Shown piece by piece: positions 17,297-24,973 of a DNA stretch of 64,000 bases. A program made the position numbers and the translations under genes. Every line of letters begins with the position of its first letter. Position 1 is the first letter of the stretch. Where the stretch lies: assembly GCF_001612555.1 (NCBI RefSeq), contig NZ_CP015111.1, positions 234,878-298,877 of the forward strand, given 5' to 3'. The notes beneath the pieces were generated by a model. It saw nothing but the letters and a program-made list of their open reading frames with translations. It was not told the origin of the DNA and ran no database searches. The stretch comes from Acinetobacter sp. TGL-Y2. Its GTDB lineage: Bacteria; Pseudomonadota; Gammaproteobacteria; Pseudomonadales; Moraxellaceae.

Positions 17297-18754
17297 ATGT
17301 ACGATGCTCAATTGTTTGATATCACTGATGCAAGTAAGTCGCAAGGCATGTTGGAAGCCTTCATCAAACGGTCTGAGTCTGCTCATAAGCTCATTATTAT
17401 TTATGATTCTTCTAATCCAAATGAATACGACCTATCAAGTCTTATCACTAGCTTAACGAACCATTTTGGAAAAAAAATATCCTTCGTTGATATTGCTACA
17501 GCAGGGCTTGATCTTTTAGGTTGCTATATTGTCTATGATCTTTTATTAAGTGAAAGTTACTTATTCAAAAGAAGCTCATTATCGATTGTGGCTAATAGTA
17601 ATAGGTATGATTCATTAATCAAATTCTTGGAAGAAAAGCGATTTAATGTCTCCACAAAATGTCTTGATTCCATTCTTTGCCATTACAATGATTCATTAAC
17701 AGATTATGTAATTAAGCCCTTAAGTGAGAGTGATGAATACGCTCTATTAAACAAGATATCTAATCCAAAATTTATGCACGGCGTTTGTGTGACTTCATCT
17801 GAACTCATATCAGTCGGAACTACGCATATAAGCTCTAAAGAGCCAGTAGCCAGTAATGGTCACTTATATACACAAGATGAAGCTTACTCACATGCAGATA
17901 GTATTTTAAGTGATCTTTATAACAAAACTGATTCCGCGATAAAACCATCCTATAAAAAAATAGGACAGGCTCCCATTAAGGGAAGGCGTAATAAATATGC
18001 CTTGGTCATTAATGATGTTTCAAACACTCCAGATGACTATGGCCCTGTACCAGATTCAATCCAATGTGTCGGACTTTCCAAAGCGGGGATGTGCCAAACA
18101 AGGATACCTTTGCTCAATATTGAATGTGATACGTCTCTTGCAGTACAGCAAGATCAAGAGCGTTTTCCTCCAAACATAATGAATACTGACTATCCTGTGT
18201 TTCATGATGATCAGCTGTTATCCATTGAAGTTGAATTGAACCCAGAAATTACTAATGATCTTTCGATCACTCATAATGAAGATGGTCGTGTATCTACTCT
18301 TGATGAGCCATTCCAAACCTATCCATTAGCATTACATTTGGTGAAGATTCCAGTGCTTAATATTGATGATGTAGACCCTGTGCCGGCACTAGAAGGTCAG
18401 GTTTATTTCACCGAAGACACTGCAAATCAAGATGGTCACTTCTACGCAAGAATTAGAAAGAATATGGATGCGGAAACCTTAAGGAAGTATGCACATGGCC
18501 GTACCGGTTCAGATAGGCACTTCGCATTAAGCTTAATTTCTGACACTTTAAGAAAAATCCTTAAAATGTCACATCCACCAAAAACAAGAATTGGTATGCG
18601 CCGTTTTCTTAAAGCTGCTAAGGGCAGTAATAGTAAAATTTCATGGGCTTTGCTTGAATTTATGATTTATAAAAAACTTTTCACAAAGCACGGCAAAAAT
18701 ATAATTGTTTGCAAAGATTCTATTGAAAAATACCTTAATACAAAGAAGCGATGA
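17297..18754 (+). CDS. Probable NYN/PIN-like domain protein with C-terminal helical domain
   Basis: The N-terminal 160 residues of this 485-residue protein have the layout of the following gene's PIN-like domain. There is a hydrophobic strand ending in Asp (HKLIIIYDSSNPNEYDL), an acidic pair in a helix (FVDIATAGLDLLGCYIVYDL), and a strand-helix unit (LSIVANSNRYDSLIKFLEEK). The C-terminal third (about 395-485) is basic and helical and may bind nucleic acid. PIN/NYN domains are metal-dependent RNases. This copy keeps acidic residues, but I cannot say whether the active site is complete. There is no recognisable ribosome site, as the palindrome fills that space. Confidence 0.55.
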   Translation: MYDAQLFDITDASKSQGMLEAFIKRSESAHKLIIIYDSSNPNEYDLSSLITSLTNHFGKKISFVDIATAGLDLLGCYIVYDLLLSESYLFKRSSLSIVANSNRYDSLIKFLEEKRFNVSTKCLDSILCHYNDSLTDYVIKPLSESDEYALLNKISNPKFMHGVCVTSSELISVGTTHISSKEPVASNGHLYTQDEAYSHADSILSDLYNKTDSAIKPSYKKIGQAPIKGRRNKYALVINDVSNTPDDYGPVPDSIQCVGLSKAGMCQTRIPLLNIECDTSLAVQQDQERFPPNIMNTDYPVFHDDQLLSIEVELNPEITNDLSITHNEDGRVSTLDEPFQTYPLALHLVKIPVLNIDDVDPVPALEGQVYFTEDTANQDGHFYARIRKNMDAETLRKYAHGRTGSDRHFALSLISDTLRKILKMSHPPKTRIGMRRFLKAAKGSNSKISWALLEFMIYKKLFTKHGKNIIVCKDSIEKYLNTKKR

Positions 18755-18812
18755 ATTTTTTGTAGATAGGTCTTTATTGGTTAGCTATAGTAATGAATAC
18801 GGTGAAAATTTA

Positions 18813-19793
18813 ATGAAAAAGATACTTTTATTAGACGTTGAAAACAACACTAAAACATCTGCACAAATTCTAGAGCTATTCAATGAATACCAGTATGTTT
18901 ACATAGTCTATGCCATGCTAAAAACCAATTTTGATATGGATATGGTCGTTAAGTTAAGCCATTTCATTCAGCAAGAACGTCTATTCATTCATAAGATGAG
19001 TAAGACCGGAAAAAACTCTGCAGATTTAGGACTTGCTTATATTGCCGGAACGTTGGCCCATACATGTGAATCAGATGATGAAATTCATATCATGTCAGCT
19101 GACAAGATGATGTCAAATATTATAGGTCTGTTGCAGGCCCAGAAAATTAATGCACTCCAAATTTTACCATTTGAACCTCCTGCAGCTAATGCGCCGTGTC
19201 TAGATAAGTTAGAGAATAGCCATTCAACTACTAAAAAGGCTCCCGTTCTGTTGGACCCATTACCAAGCCCAGCACAAAAGGTTGCTTTTCCAAAAACAGG
19301 AAAGAGTACGTCTTCTGCAATTAACACACCAAAGAAAGGGGATACTAAGACAAATAACTCTCTAAAAAACGAGAAAAAAGATAAGACTTCGCTATCTAGC
19401 ATGAGCACTGAATCTATATATCAGCGCTTAGGTGCGCTCATTCGAAAACTTAAGAGTGAGGAAGGTACATATAAACGTACCTTACTTAACCATGATTCTG
19501 CAGATCGTGATGATGAAATCGCCATATTAGTATATTGCCGTGTGTTGAGTATGTTGTTACGGGCCTCAGTACCAAAAACGAGTAATGGTTTGGAGAATGC
19601 ACTTAAATCACAGTTCAATGGCAGTGCTGAAATTGCAAAGTTAATTGCAGTATTAATGGCTAGAAGTAAATTTTTAACAGTGAAGGATGATAAACCTAAA
19701 TACACTCCTGAATTTAATCTTGGTTTGATCAAAACCTATCTAAAGAAAAACAATCATCAGTTTGTGGAAACACCTAAGAAAGTTGTGTCTTGA
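18813..19793 (+). CDS. NYN/PIN-like domain protein
   Basis: The start at the ATG at 18813 (ribosome site GGTGA) gives MKKILLLDVENN, the hallmark first strand and Asp of the NYN family. Later motifs are GKNSADLGLAYIAG (second acidic position) and HIMSADKMMSNIIG (third strand and acidic position). These are the PIN-fold ribonuclease residues. A Ser/Lys-rich linker (about residues 135-200) joins a helical C-terminal domain (about 205-320). The product has 326 residues. It lies 58 bases after the related gene at 17297, so the two form an operon. Substrate is unknown; an RNA-targeting or defence role is inferred. Confidence 0.65.
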   Translation: MKKILLLDVENNTKTSAQILELFNEYQYVYIVYAMLKTNFDMDMVVKLSHFIQQERLFIHKMSKTGKNSADLGLAYIAGTLAHTCESDDEIHIMSADKMMSNIIGLLQAQKINALQILPFEPPAANAPCLDKLENSHSTTKKAPVLLDPLPSPAQKVAFPKTGKSTSSAINTPKKGDTKTNNSLKNEKKDKTSLSSMSTESIYQRLGALIRKLKSEEGTYKRTLLNHDSADRDDEIAILVYCRVLSMLLRASVPKTSNGLENALKSQFNGSAEIAKLIAVLMARSKFLTVKDDKPKYTPEFNLGLIKTYLKKNNHQFVETPKKVVS

Positions 19794-19817
19794 TAACTTT
19801 CTGCGGAACCAATTGAC

Positions 19818-19843
19818 AGCCCTATCTATTGTAGGGCTTTTTA
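19818..19843 (+). terminator. Terminator after NYN/PIN-like pair
   Basis: The stem AGCCCTA / TAGGGCT with a 7-base loop is followed by TTTTATT. Confidence 0.75.
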
Positions 19844-19878
19844 TTCGCTGAAACGTCTTGATCTAGTTCTATGCTGCA

Positions 19879-20013
19879 TATAGGATAGAGCTTGGAAATT
19901 AGCAATTATTTTTGCTGTTTAACCGTATTCTATTTCATTTTTTTAAATGTGATGACGGTTGATCAGCTAAAGCTTATCTCCCGTCATCCGAGCGCAATCG
20001 GAGCAATACCCTC
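19879..20013 (+). promoter_or_regulatory. Repeated cassette promoter and structured leader, copy 1 (ardC)
   Basis: A -10-like TATAGGATAG (19879) is followed by a GAAATT...GCAA...TTGC block and then a 63-base leader. The outer stem is GATGACGG (19951-19958) with CCGTCATC; the inner hairpin is AGCT-AA-AGCT. The last hairpin is TCCGA-GCGCAA-TCGGA, whose right arm overlaps GGAG, the Shine-Dalgarno sequence 10 bases before the ATG. Five further copies lie at 21407, 22240, 23327, 23981 and 26404. Confidence 0.8.
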
Positions 20014-20937
20014 ATGACTCAATTCAACAAAGAAACTGTTAAAGATAAATTCAATAATTTAGCAAAAAAAATTGAAGAACTTTTCGGTACTGGTAAGTGG
20101 CAAATGCCTTTTGGTATTGCTAAACCTCATCGTAATGCTGTTACAGGCAAACGCTATAACGGCATGAACAGTCTTATCCTCGCTGTCATTGCTCAAGAAC
20201 GTGGTTATACTTCGCGTGAATGGGCCACCCATAAGCAATTACGAACTAATGATTGGTATGTGCGTAAAGGTGAAAAAGCATCTCCTGTTGAATTCTGGAG
20301 TACCTTTAAGGACAAAGAAGATAAAGATAAAGATGTTTGGTTTGCCAAATATTATTTAGTCTTTAACCTAGACCAAGTTGTAGATGCAGATGGAAATCCG
20401 GTCGTTTCAAATGAAATTGCTGAATTACCTGATCTTGCTGAACAACAAGTAATCATTTATGAACTCGCTTCAAAAATGAATGTCAAAATTGTTCATGTTC
20501 CAGAATCAGGTAAAGCTTATTACATCCGTTCTAAGCACGAAATTCATTTGCCAGCACCTCAAGACTGTCATACTCAAGAACTGTATATAAATACGGTGCT
20601 ACACGAATTATCTCATGCTACCCATAGGTATGTTCGTAGCGATTGGGAGAAAGGTCCTTTTGGTTCTGTACTCTATGCCAAAGAGGAGGTTGTTGCTGAA
20701 CTTACTGCAGTCTTAGCTTCTTCAATGTTCGGCGTTGAAAAAATCCCACTTGAAAGCCATTCAGCTTATATCTTTGGATGGTTATCACTTACTAAAGAAG
20801 ATAGTAAAACTTTCTTTCGTACTGCAATTAAAGAAGCTACTAAGGCATCTCTATTCATGTGGGACACACTATATCCAAATGATGTTGAATCTAAAGCGAT
20901 TGATGATTCCACTTCTTCTGAGAAAATTGGTGTCTAA
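20014..20937 (+). CDS. ardC: ArdC-type antirestriction protein
   Basis: The 307-residue protein matches ArdC. An N-terminal ssDNA-binding domain (about residues 1-135) contains KWQMPFGIAKPHRNAVTGKR, YNGMNSLILAV, REWATHKQL and VRKGEKASPVEFW. A zincin-like C-terminal domain contains the metal site HELSH (His197, Glu198, His201) and a downstream EEVVAELTAVLASSMFG. ArdC proteins protect incoming single-stranded plasmid DNA from restriction and are typical of the region that enters the recipient first. Here the gene is the first of six that share a leader, which supports an early, coordinated anti-defence role. Confidence 0.92.
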   Translation: MTQFNKETVKDKFNNLAKKIEELFGTGKWQMPFGIAKPHRNAVTGKRYNGMNSLILAVIAQERGYTSREWATHKQLRTNDWYVRKGEKASPVEFWSTFKDKEDKDKDVWFAKYYLVFNLDQVVDADGNPVVSNEIAELPDLAEQQVIIYELASKMNVKIVHVPESGKAYYIRSKHEIHLPAPQDCHTQELYINTVLHELSHATHRYVRSDWEKGPFGSVLYAKEEVVAELTAVLASSMFGVEKIPLESHSAYIFGWLSLTKEDSKTFFRTAIKEATKASLFMWDTLYPNDVESKAIDDSTSSEKIGV

Positions 20938-20962
20938 TCAGCACTAATTAACCCTCAAACTT

Positions 20963-20995
20963 AAAAGCCATTCAAATTTATTTGAGTGGCTTTTT
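20963..20995 (+). terminator. Cassette terminator after ardC
   Basis: The stem AAAAGCCATTCAAA / TTTGAGTGGCTTTTT is followed by C and T bases. Its CCATTCAAA core is shared with the terminators of the other cassettes. Confidence 0.75.
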
Positions 20996-21144
20996 CTTCA
21001 TAATAAATAAAAATACCAATAATTATGTGTAGTAAAAAATATTTATAAAATACATGGTTTTATATTATTGTAAAAATAATTGGGTTTGATGTTACTTATC
21101 TTGGAAATATCAATAATTTATAGGTTTATGATAAAATCGCTCTA

Positions 21145-21292
21145 GTTACATATCGCACATGCGGTTTATTGGTAAATTATCCAATTTTCTAGATGGACTA
21201 ATTTGTTACATATCGCACACGCGGTTTATAGAATGCTGTTAATATAGTTTTGAGCATTCACAAGATGACATACCGCACACGCGGTTTAATTT
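21145..21292 (+). CRISPR. Short CRISPR-like array, three repeats, no cas genes
   Basis: Three repeats begin at 21145, 21205 and 21265, again exactly 60 bases apart. The core ACATATCGCACAYGCGGTTT is the same as in the array at 12938. The hairpins are TCGC-ACAT-GCGG, TCGC-ACAC-GCGG and CCGC-ACAC-GCGG, so the stem varies while pairing is kept. The two spacers are unrelated. The array sits between the ardC terminator and the next cassette. Its last repeat runs into a remnant coding sequence. Confidence 0.68.
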
Positions 21293-21366
21293 CTTCCACT
21301 GCTCAAGGTAAAAGCTTGAATGATTTAGTTCGCCAAGCACTTGAGCATGTAATTGAATATACCTAA
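21265..21366 (+). pseudogene. C-terminal remnant resembling a HicB-type antitoxin
   Basis: A 33-codon frame ends with ISSTAQGKSLNDLVRQALEH, which is the classic C-terminal ribbon-helix-helix-like pattern of HicB antitoxins (G-K-S-L-N-x-x-V-x-x-A-L). The upstream part of such a gene is missing and is replaced by the third CRISPR-like repeat. It is most likely a truncated gene fragment. Confidence 0.45.
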
Positions 21367-21406
21367 ATCAAAAATATTAATTAACAAGTTGAATTAGAAA
21401 ATAAGT

Positions 21407-21539
21407 TTATATAATATCCTAAATGAAATTTCGCAATTTATTTGCTATTTCAACCTCGTTCTTAACTAAATGTTTGTGATGATGGTTGTTTAGCAAAGCT
21501 AAATTTCCGTCATCCGAGCGCAATCGGAGTAATATCCTC
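21407..21539 (+). promoter_or_regulatory. Repeated cassette promoter and structured leader, copy 2
   Basis: The block contains TATATAATAT, then GAAATTTCGCAATTTATTTG, then the leader. The outer stem is GATGATGG (21478-21485) with CCGTCATC, and the inner hairpin is TTTAGC-AAA-GCTAAA. The final hairpin TCCGA-GCGCAA-TCGGA covers GGAG ahead of the ATG at 21540. Confidence 0.8.
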
Positions 21540-21917
21540 ATGAATATTAAAAGCTTCTCAAGCTCTGTAACTCTATGTTTAACTGTTGTTTTAGCATTTG
21601 TTGTATTTTTTAAATCTGAAACATCCAACATTGCTATATTATTAACTCTTGCGTATACGTTTGCAGTTGTTGCAATCTTGCACTTTAAGTTCAATAAAGA
21701 ATTTTACCTAATCAAAGGTTCTTTCTTTGTTGTCTTGCCAACCATGTTTGCTATATTTGTTTTTTATCATGGTGTCTATATGCCTTTCAGCGTTGAAGTC
21801 ATGTATGCATCTATCTTTACTATAGCAATTTATTTTATTTCCAGCATTGTTGCCTTAAAGATTGCACATAAGCAATTAATGAAATTGACTCAATACATCA
21901 ATGATCATTCAAATTAA
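21540..21917 (+). CDS. Small four-helix membrane protein in leader cassette
   Basis: The start is set by the conserved leader, whose GGAG lies 9-10 bases before this ATG; an upstream in-frame ATG lies inside the leader and is not likely used. The 125-residue product has four hydrophobic segments (about residues 8-25, 30-50, 58-77 and 84-106) with short loops. The family is not recognised. Its cassette context (shared leader with ardC) suggests a role soon after plasmid entry, possibly in membrane-based exclusion or anti-defence. Confidence 0.65.
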   Translation: MNIKSFSSSVTLCLTVVLAFVVFFKSETSNIAILLTLAYTFAVVAILHFKFNKEFYLIKGSFFVVLPTMFAIFVFYHGVYMPFSVEVMYASIFTIAIYFISSIVALKIAHKQLMKLTQYINDHSN

Positions 21918-21950
21918 TGTTTAACTCACATTAACTTCAATTTATCCCTA

Positions 21951-21985
21951 AAAACCATTCAAAAATTATTTTGAATGGTTTTTTT
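21951..21985 (+). terminator. Cassette terminator
   Basis: The stem AAAACCATTCAA / TTGAATGGTTTT is followed by a T-run. Confidence 0.75.
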
Positions 21986-22239
21986 ATTTTGAAATAAATT
22001 GATTCTTAAGGAGCAAATAGGGGATTCGTTTGAAATATCATTGCTTACGCTCTAAATTGCTCTATTTGACGGTTTTACTCAAGGATGACACTAAGACATA
22101 TAAATCTTGCTTTTAGTCATTCTGAGGCTATTTAGGTGCTATAAGTGCGATTGTTAACTAATGATTAGTAACTTATCAGTCGGGTAGTGATTACGCTTAG
22201 AAAAGCGTAAATAGTTATTGAAACGAATCAAGTCAGCGG
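21986..22239. other. Spacer region between cassettes with hairpins
   Basis: No gene is seen. Two inverted repeats are present: ACTAAT-G-ATTAGT near 22157, and TTACGCT-TAGAAA-AGCGTAA at 22191-22210. The rest shows nothing recognisable. Confidence 0.4.
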
Positions 22240-22368
22240 ATACGATAATAAAAGAATATATGCACTTCATTTTGCATCAACCTTATTACTTTTTTAAAAG
22301 AACTGTGATGGTGGTTGATATGCAAAAGCATTTCTTCCGTCATCCGAGCGCAATCGGAGCAACACCTC
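22240..22368 (+). promoter_or_regulatory. Repeated cassette promoter and structured leader, copy 3
   Basis: This is the most divergent copy: GATACGATAATAA, then TTTTGCATCAACC, then the leader. The outer stem is GATGGTGG (22307-22314) with CCGTCATC, which pairs fully only with G-U pairs. The inner hairpin has changed sequence to ATGC-AAAA-GCAT but keeps pairing. The last hairpin and GGAG are unchanged. Confidence 0.75.
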
Positions 22369-23190
22369 ATGAAATTTTTAGTAAAATCTTCAATTGTCTT
22401 GTTTTTAATTGCGTTTTTGATTGCTTATTTAGGTTCTACCTATTTACTTGTCAAATTCTTTTTTAAAGACCTGCCTATTGTTGTGCCTATTGTTCTTAGT
22501 ATTTGTTTTAGCTTTGCCTTTAACTATATTTCAGCTCTAATAGGACAATACACCTTCATCACTCACATGCTTATCCGAACTAGCAATTTGTTAGTCTGGG
22601 TTGTTTTTGTTATTGGTATTGCTTTCTATACACTTAAATACAACTTTGCTGGTTATATCGTTACGATTATCTGCCTAGTTCTAGTTTTAGCGTTTTTTGC
22701 TTTTTGTATCTTTAGATACTTAATTATTGCACTAAGCGAATGTACAGAATTATTTGAATCTCAAATGTTTGAAAACCTTGCAGCTACAATGATTCAATCA
22801 TCTGAATCTGCTAAGTTTAAAAATACTTTGGTTCCTGATAATACTACCAATACAGATATGAATGGTCCCGTTCTTCTTGATGATCTAGATTTAAATAATC
22901 ATCATTTTGAAGACAGCAATATTGATATTGCTGACCAATCTCATTTTCATGATGAATTTCATTTAGATGAGCAAAATCTGCAATCTAACTTTGATGAAGA
23001 TTATCATTTTGCTAATGATGGTTTTTCAGAAAACTTTGATGAACATTATTCTCCAGATTCATTTTATGATCATGAATTTCCTCATGCTGAGCAACATTCT
23101 GATAATAACTTTGATTTTGGCGAACCTCCTTCATTAGAAGATTTTGAAATGCCTAATCAGTCATTCAGTCGATCTCAACAAGATCGTTAA
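22369..23190 (+). CDS. Four-helix membrane protein with acidic His-rich tail
   Basis: The 273-residue protein (start set by the leader) has four hydrophobic segments in residues 1-125 and then a soluble tail of over 100 residues. From about residue 165 on the tail is strongly acidic and rich in His, Asn and Phe (DDLDLNNHHFEDSNIDIADQ; HDEFHLDEQN; EFPHAEQHSD). Such a tail may bind metal or mimic nucleic acid, but neither is shown. The N-terminal part resembles the topology of the neighbouring cassette proteins. The family is not recognised. Confidence 0.65.
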   Translation: MKFLVKSSIVLFLIAFLIAYLGSTYLLVKFFFKDLPIVVPIVLSICFSFAFNYISALIGQYTFITHMLIRTSNLLVWVVFVIGIAFYTLKYNFAGYIVTIICLVLVLAFFAFCIFRYLIIALSECTELFESQMFENLAATMIQSSESAKFKNTLVPDNTTNTDMNGPVLLDDLDLNNHHFEDSNIDIADQSHFHDEFHLDEQNLQSNFDEDYHFANDGFSENFDEHYSPDSFYDHEFPHAEQHSDNNFDFGEPPSLEDFEMPNQSFSRSQQDR

Positions 23191-23241
23191 TTTTTTGACT
23201 ATATTGCTGATCTAATCCATCTGCTTTTATTACTCTACCCT

Positions 23242-23275
23242 AAAAAGTTATTCATTTATGAATAGCTTTTTTTTT
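23242..23275 (+). terminator. Cassette terminator
   Basis: The stem AAAAAGTTATTCAT / ATGAATAGCTTTTT is followed by more T bases. Confidence 0.7.
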
Positions 23276-23326
23276 GGCAAAAAATCAAATGCTGTTAAAA
23301 AACAGTTGATGAAAGCGCCGTGCCTG

Positions 23327-23458
23327 TATAGGATATAACCTGAAATTTCGCAATTTATTTGCTATTTCAACCTCGTTCTTAACTTAAATGTTTCGTGATG
23401 ACGGTTGTTTAGCAAAGCTAAATTTCCGTCATCCGAGCGCAATCGGAGCAATACTCTC
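23327..23458 (+). promoter_or_regulatory. Repeated cassette promoter and structured leader, copy 4
   Basis: TATAGGATATAA is followed by GAAATTTCGCAATTTATTTG, identical to copy 2 over about 45 bases, and then the leader. The outer stem GATGACGG (23397-23404) with CCGTCATC is fully Watson-Crick. The inner hairpin is TTTAGC-AAA-GCTAAA and GGAG is within the last hairpin. Confidence 0.8.
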
Positions 23459-23899
23459 ATGAATCCAGTATCAAACTTAATTCATAACGCAATCTCAAGC
23501 CTATTTCTGATTATCATTACTTCAATGATCATTGGTGGTTTAGTTTTTGCTTTCTTTACACAGTTTGTATTCCTTGGAATGTTGTCTATCGCCATTGGTA
23601 TATCAGTGATGTCAATGTGTTATAGCTTAGCCAATTTTGAAAATAAAGAATTGATTACTAAGACAATTGTTCTTGGTTCTAAAGTCTTTTTAGGTTGTGT
23701 CTTTGCTATGTTGGCTCTTTATGCAGCAAACTTTACTTATGAATTGGCTTTGTCTATTTCAGCAAGTTATGGTTTTCTGACATTCTTCTCACTGTTCTTA
23801 GGCCTGATTTTTTCAGTTAATGTGTATATCAATACGCAAAGTCTTGTACTGAATATCAACATTCTAAATAGAAAAATTATGACTAGCCCTCGTATTTAA
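23459..23899 (+). CDS. Four-helix membrane protein in leader cassette
   Basis: The start at 23459 follows the leader. The 146-residue protein begins MNPVSNLIHNAISSLFLIII and has four hydrophobic segments (about 12-34, 36-56, 72-92 and 100-128). Short polar termini suggest a small integral membrane protein. No motif is recognised. It shares promoter, leader and terminator type with ardC but no visible sequence similarity with the other cassette proteins. Confidence 0.65.
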   Translation: MNPVSNLIHNAISSLFLIIITSMIIGGLVFAFFTQFVFLGMLSIAIGISVMSMCYSLANFENKELITKTIVLGSKVFLGCVFAMLALYAANFTYELALSISASYGFLTFFSLFLGLIFSVNVYINTQSLVLNINILNRKIMTSPRI

Positions 23900-23910
23900 A
23901 CTCTCTAACT

Positions 23911-23946
23911 AAAAACCATTCAAATTTATTTTGAATGGTTTTTCTT
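23911..23946 (+). terminator. Cassette terminator
   Basis: The stem AAAAACCATTCAAA / TTTGAATGGTTTTT nearly matches the one at 21951. Confidence 0.75.
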
Positions 23947-23980
23947 TATCCAAAAAATATTGAATTAGAGCTTAAGTCTC

Positions 23981-24110
23981 TATATTATTGGCGTGTTATT
24001 TAAGCATTTATTTTGCTATTCCAACCTCATTCTTAACTAAATGTTTGTGATGGTGGTTGTTTAGCAAAAGCTAAATTTCCGTCATCCGAGCGCAATCGGA
24101 GCAATACCTC
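23981..24110 (+). promoter_or_regulatory. Repeated cassette promoter and structured leader, copy 5
   Basis: TATATTATTG is followed by a shortened upstream block (GCATTTATTTTGC, then CCAACCTCATTC) and the leader. The outer stem GATGGTGG (24049-24056) with CCGTCATC needs two G-U pairs. The inner hairpin is TTTAGC-AAAA-GCTAAA. GGAG lies before the ATG at 24111. Confidence 0.8.
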
Positions 24111-24392
24111 ATGAAACGCAATAATATTTCTATTTTATCAGCTATTAAACCAGCTTCTAAGAAGATCAAGTTTCCACGTTTGGACTTAACTTTGGTTCTT
24201 CAATTTATTGCTACAATTCTGTTTACTAGCATTCTTTTATTTATCAATTTCTTTTTTATTAAAGAAATTAACAATGATATAACGCCAGTAACTATTATTT
24301 TAATTATCAATATTATTCTTTTACCAATAGTTTCTGTCTTTTGGTATGAATTTATTATTGAACTAAAAAAATTATCGACTAATCCTCGTTGA
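24111..24392 (+). CDS. Small two-helix membrane protein in leader cassette
   Basis: The 93-residue protein has a basic N-terminus (MKRNNISILSAIKPASKKIK) and two hydrophobic segments (about 28-50 and 58-80). The short C-terminus ends KLSTNPR. It is the shortest of the cassette genes. The family is not recognised. Confidence 0.6.
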   Translation: MKRNNISILSAIKPASKKIKFPRLDLTLVLQFIATILFTSILLFINFFFIKEINNDITPVTIILIINIILLPIVSVFWYEFIIELKKLSTNPR

Positions 24393-24407
24393 TCTATTCT
24401 CAAAACT

Positions 24408-24439
24408 AAAAAACCATTCAATTTGAATGGTTTTTTTTT
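24408..24439. terminator. Cassette terminator, between convergent genes
   Basis: The stem AAAAACCATTCAA / TTGAATGGTTTTT has T-runs on both strands and may also serve the H-NS-like gene at 24456. Confidence 0.75.
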
Positions 24440-24455
24440 ACTCATTGATTCTTAT

Positions 24456-24857
24456 TCAGCTGTTCTTTTTGTACGGATTCAAAAAGGAATATATGTCAAT
24501 CTCAAACTTAGATAAATCCTTATTGTTTTTCTCTAGTTCGCTAAACCATTTAGGCTTTCTTCCTGCTGCACCATCATACATTTCAATCGGGTTAGCTGGG
24601 TTGTAGTATAGAGGTTTAATTTCTCCATTCTGATCAGTTGCTTGAAATATTGCATTTTCGTCTCTTAAGGACTTTAAGACTGACGTAAATGGAATTTTGT
24701 TTTTCCGAATGATCTCTGCAATAGTTTCGAGATTTTTAGTCAGTTCCATCTCAATTTTTTTTGTTATTTCTACTTCTGCTTGAGATTTTAACTCTAACAG
24801 TTCATCTAATGAAAGTTTTGAAACATCTAAAGCTGCCATCTCGTTACCCTTATCCAT
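24456..24857 (-). CDS. H-NS-like nucleoid protein
   Basis: The start at ATG 24857 has AGGA seven bases upstream; a longer frame to 24887 lacks this. The 133-residue protein has a helical oligomerisation part (LSLDELLELKSQAEVEITKK) and the H-NS-type C-terminal DNA-binding motif: YYNPANPIEMYDGAAGRKPK then W, matching the family pattern Y-x-N-P, then a Gly-Arg-x-P-x-W core. H-NS-like proteins silence AT-rich DNA. A plasmid copy can hide the plasmid from, or substitute for, the host silencer. It sits in the cassette region on the opposite strand. Confidence 0.75.
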   Translation of the reverse strand: MDKGNEMAALDVSKLSLDELLELKSQAEVEITKKIEMELTKNLETIAEIIRKNKIPFTSVLKSLRDENAIFQATDQNGEIKPLYYNPANPIEMYDGAAGRKPKWFSELEKNNKDLSKFEIDIYSFLNPYKKNS

Positions 24858-24973
24858 AGTTGTTCCTGTACTCTGTGAAACATTCAACTTAATATGTTGC
24901 AGGCCCTGATTATAAAGAGTTTTTTAAAGCTGTCCAACTAATACAAGAATAGGGGGCCTTGTTACCATTAATT

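Noticed and set aside
22191..22210. TTACGCT/AGCGTAA hairpin as a terminator
   Set aside because: No T-run follows and no gene ends nearby; kept only as a note in the spacer region.
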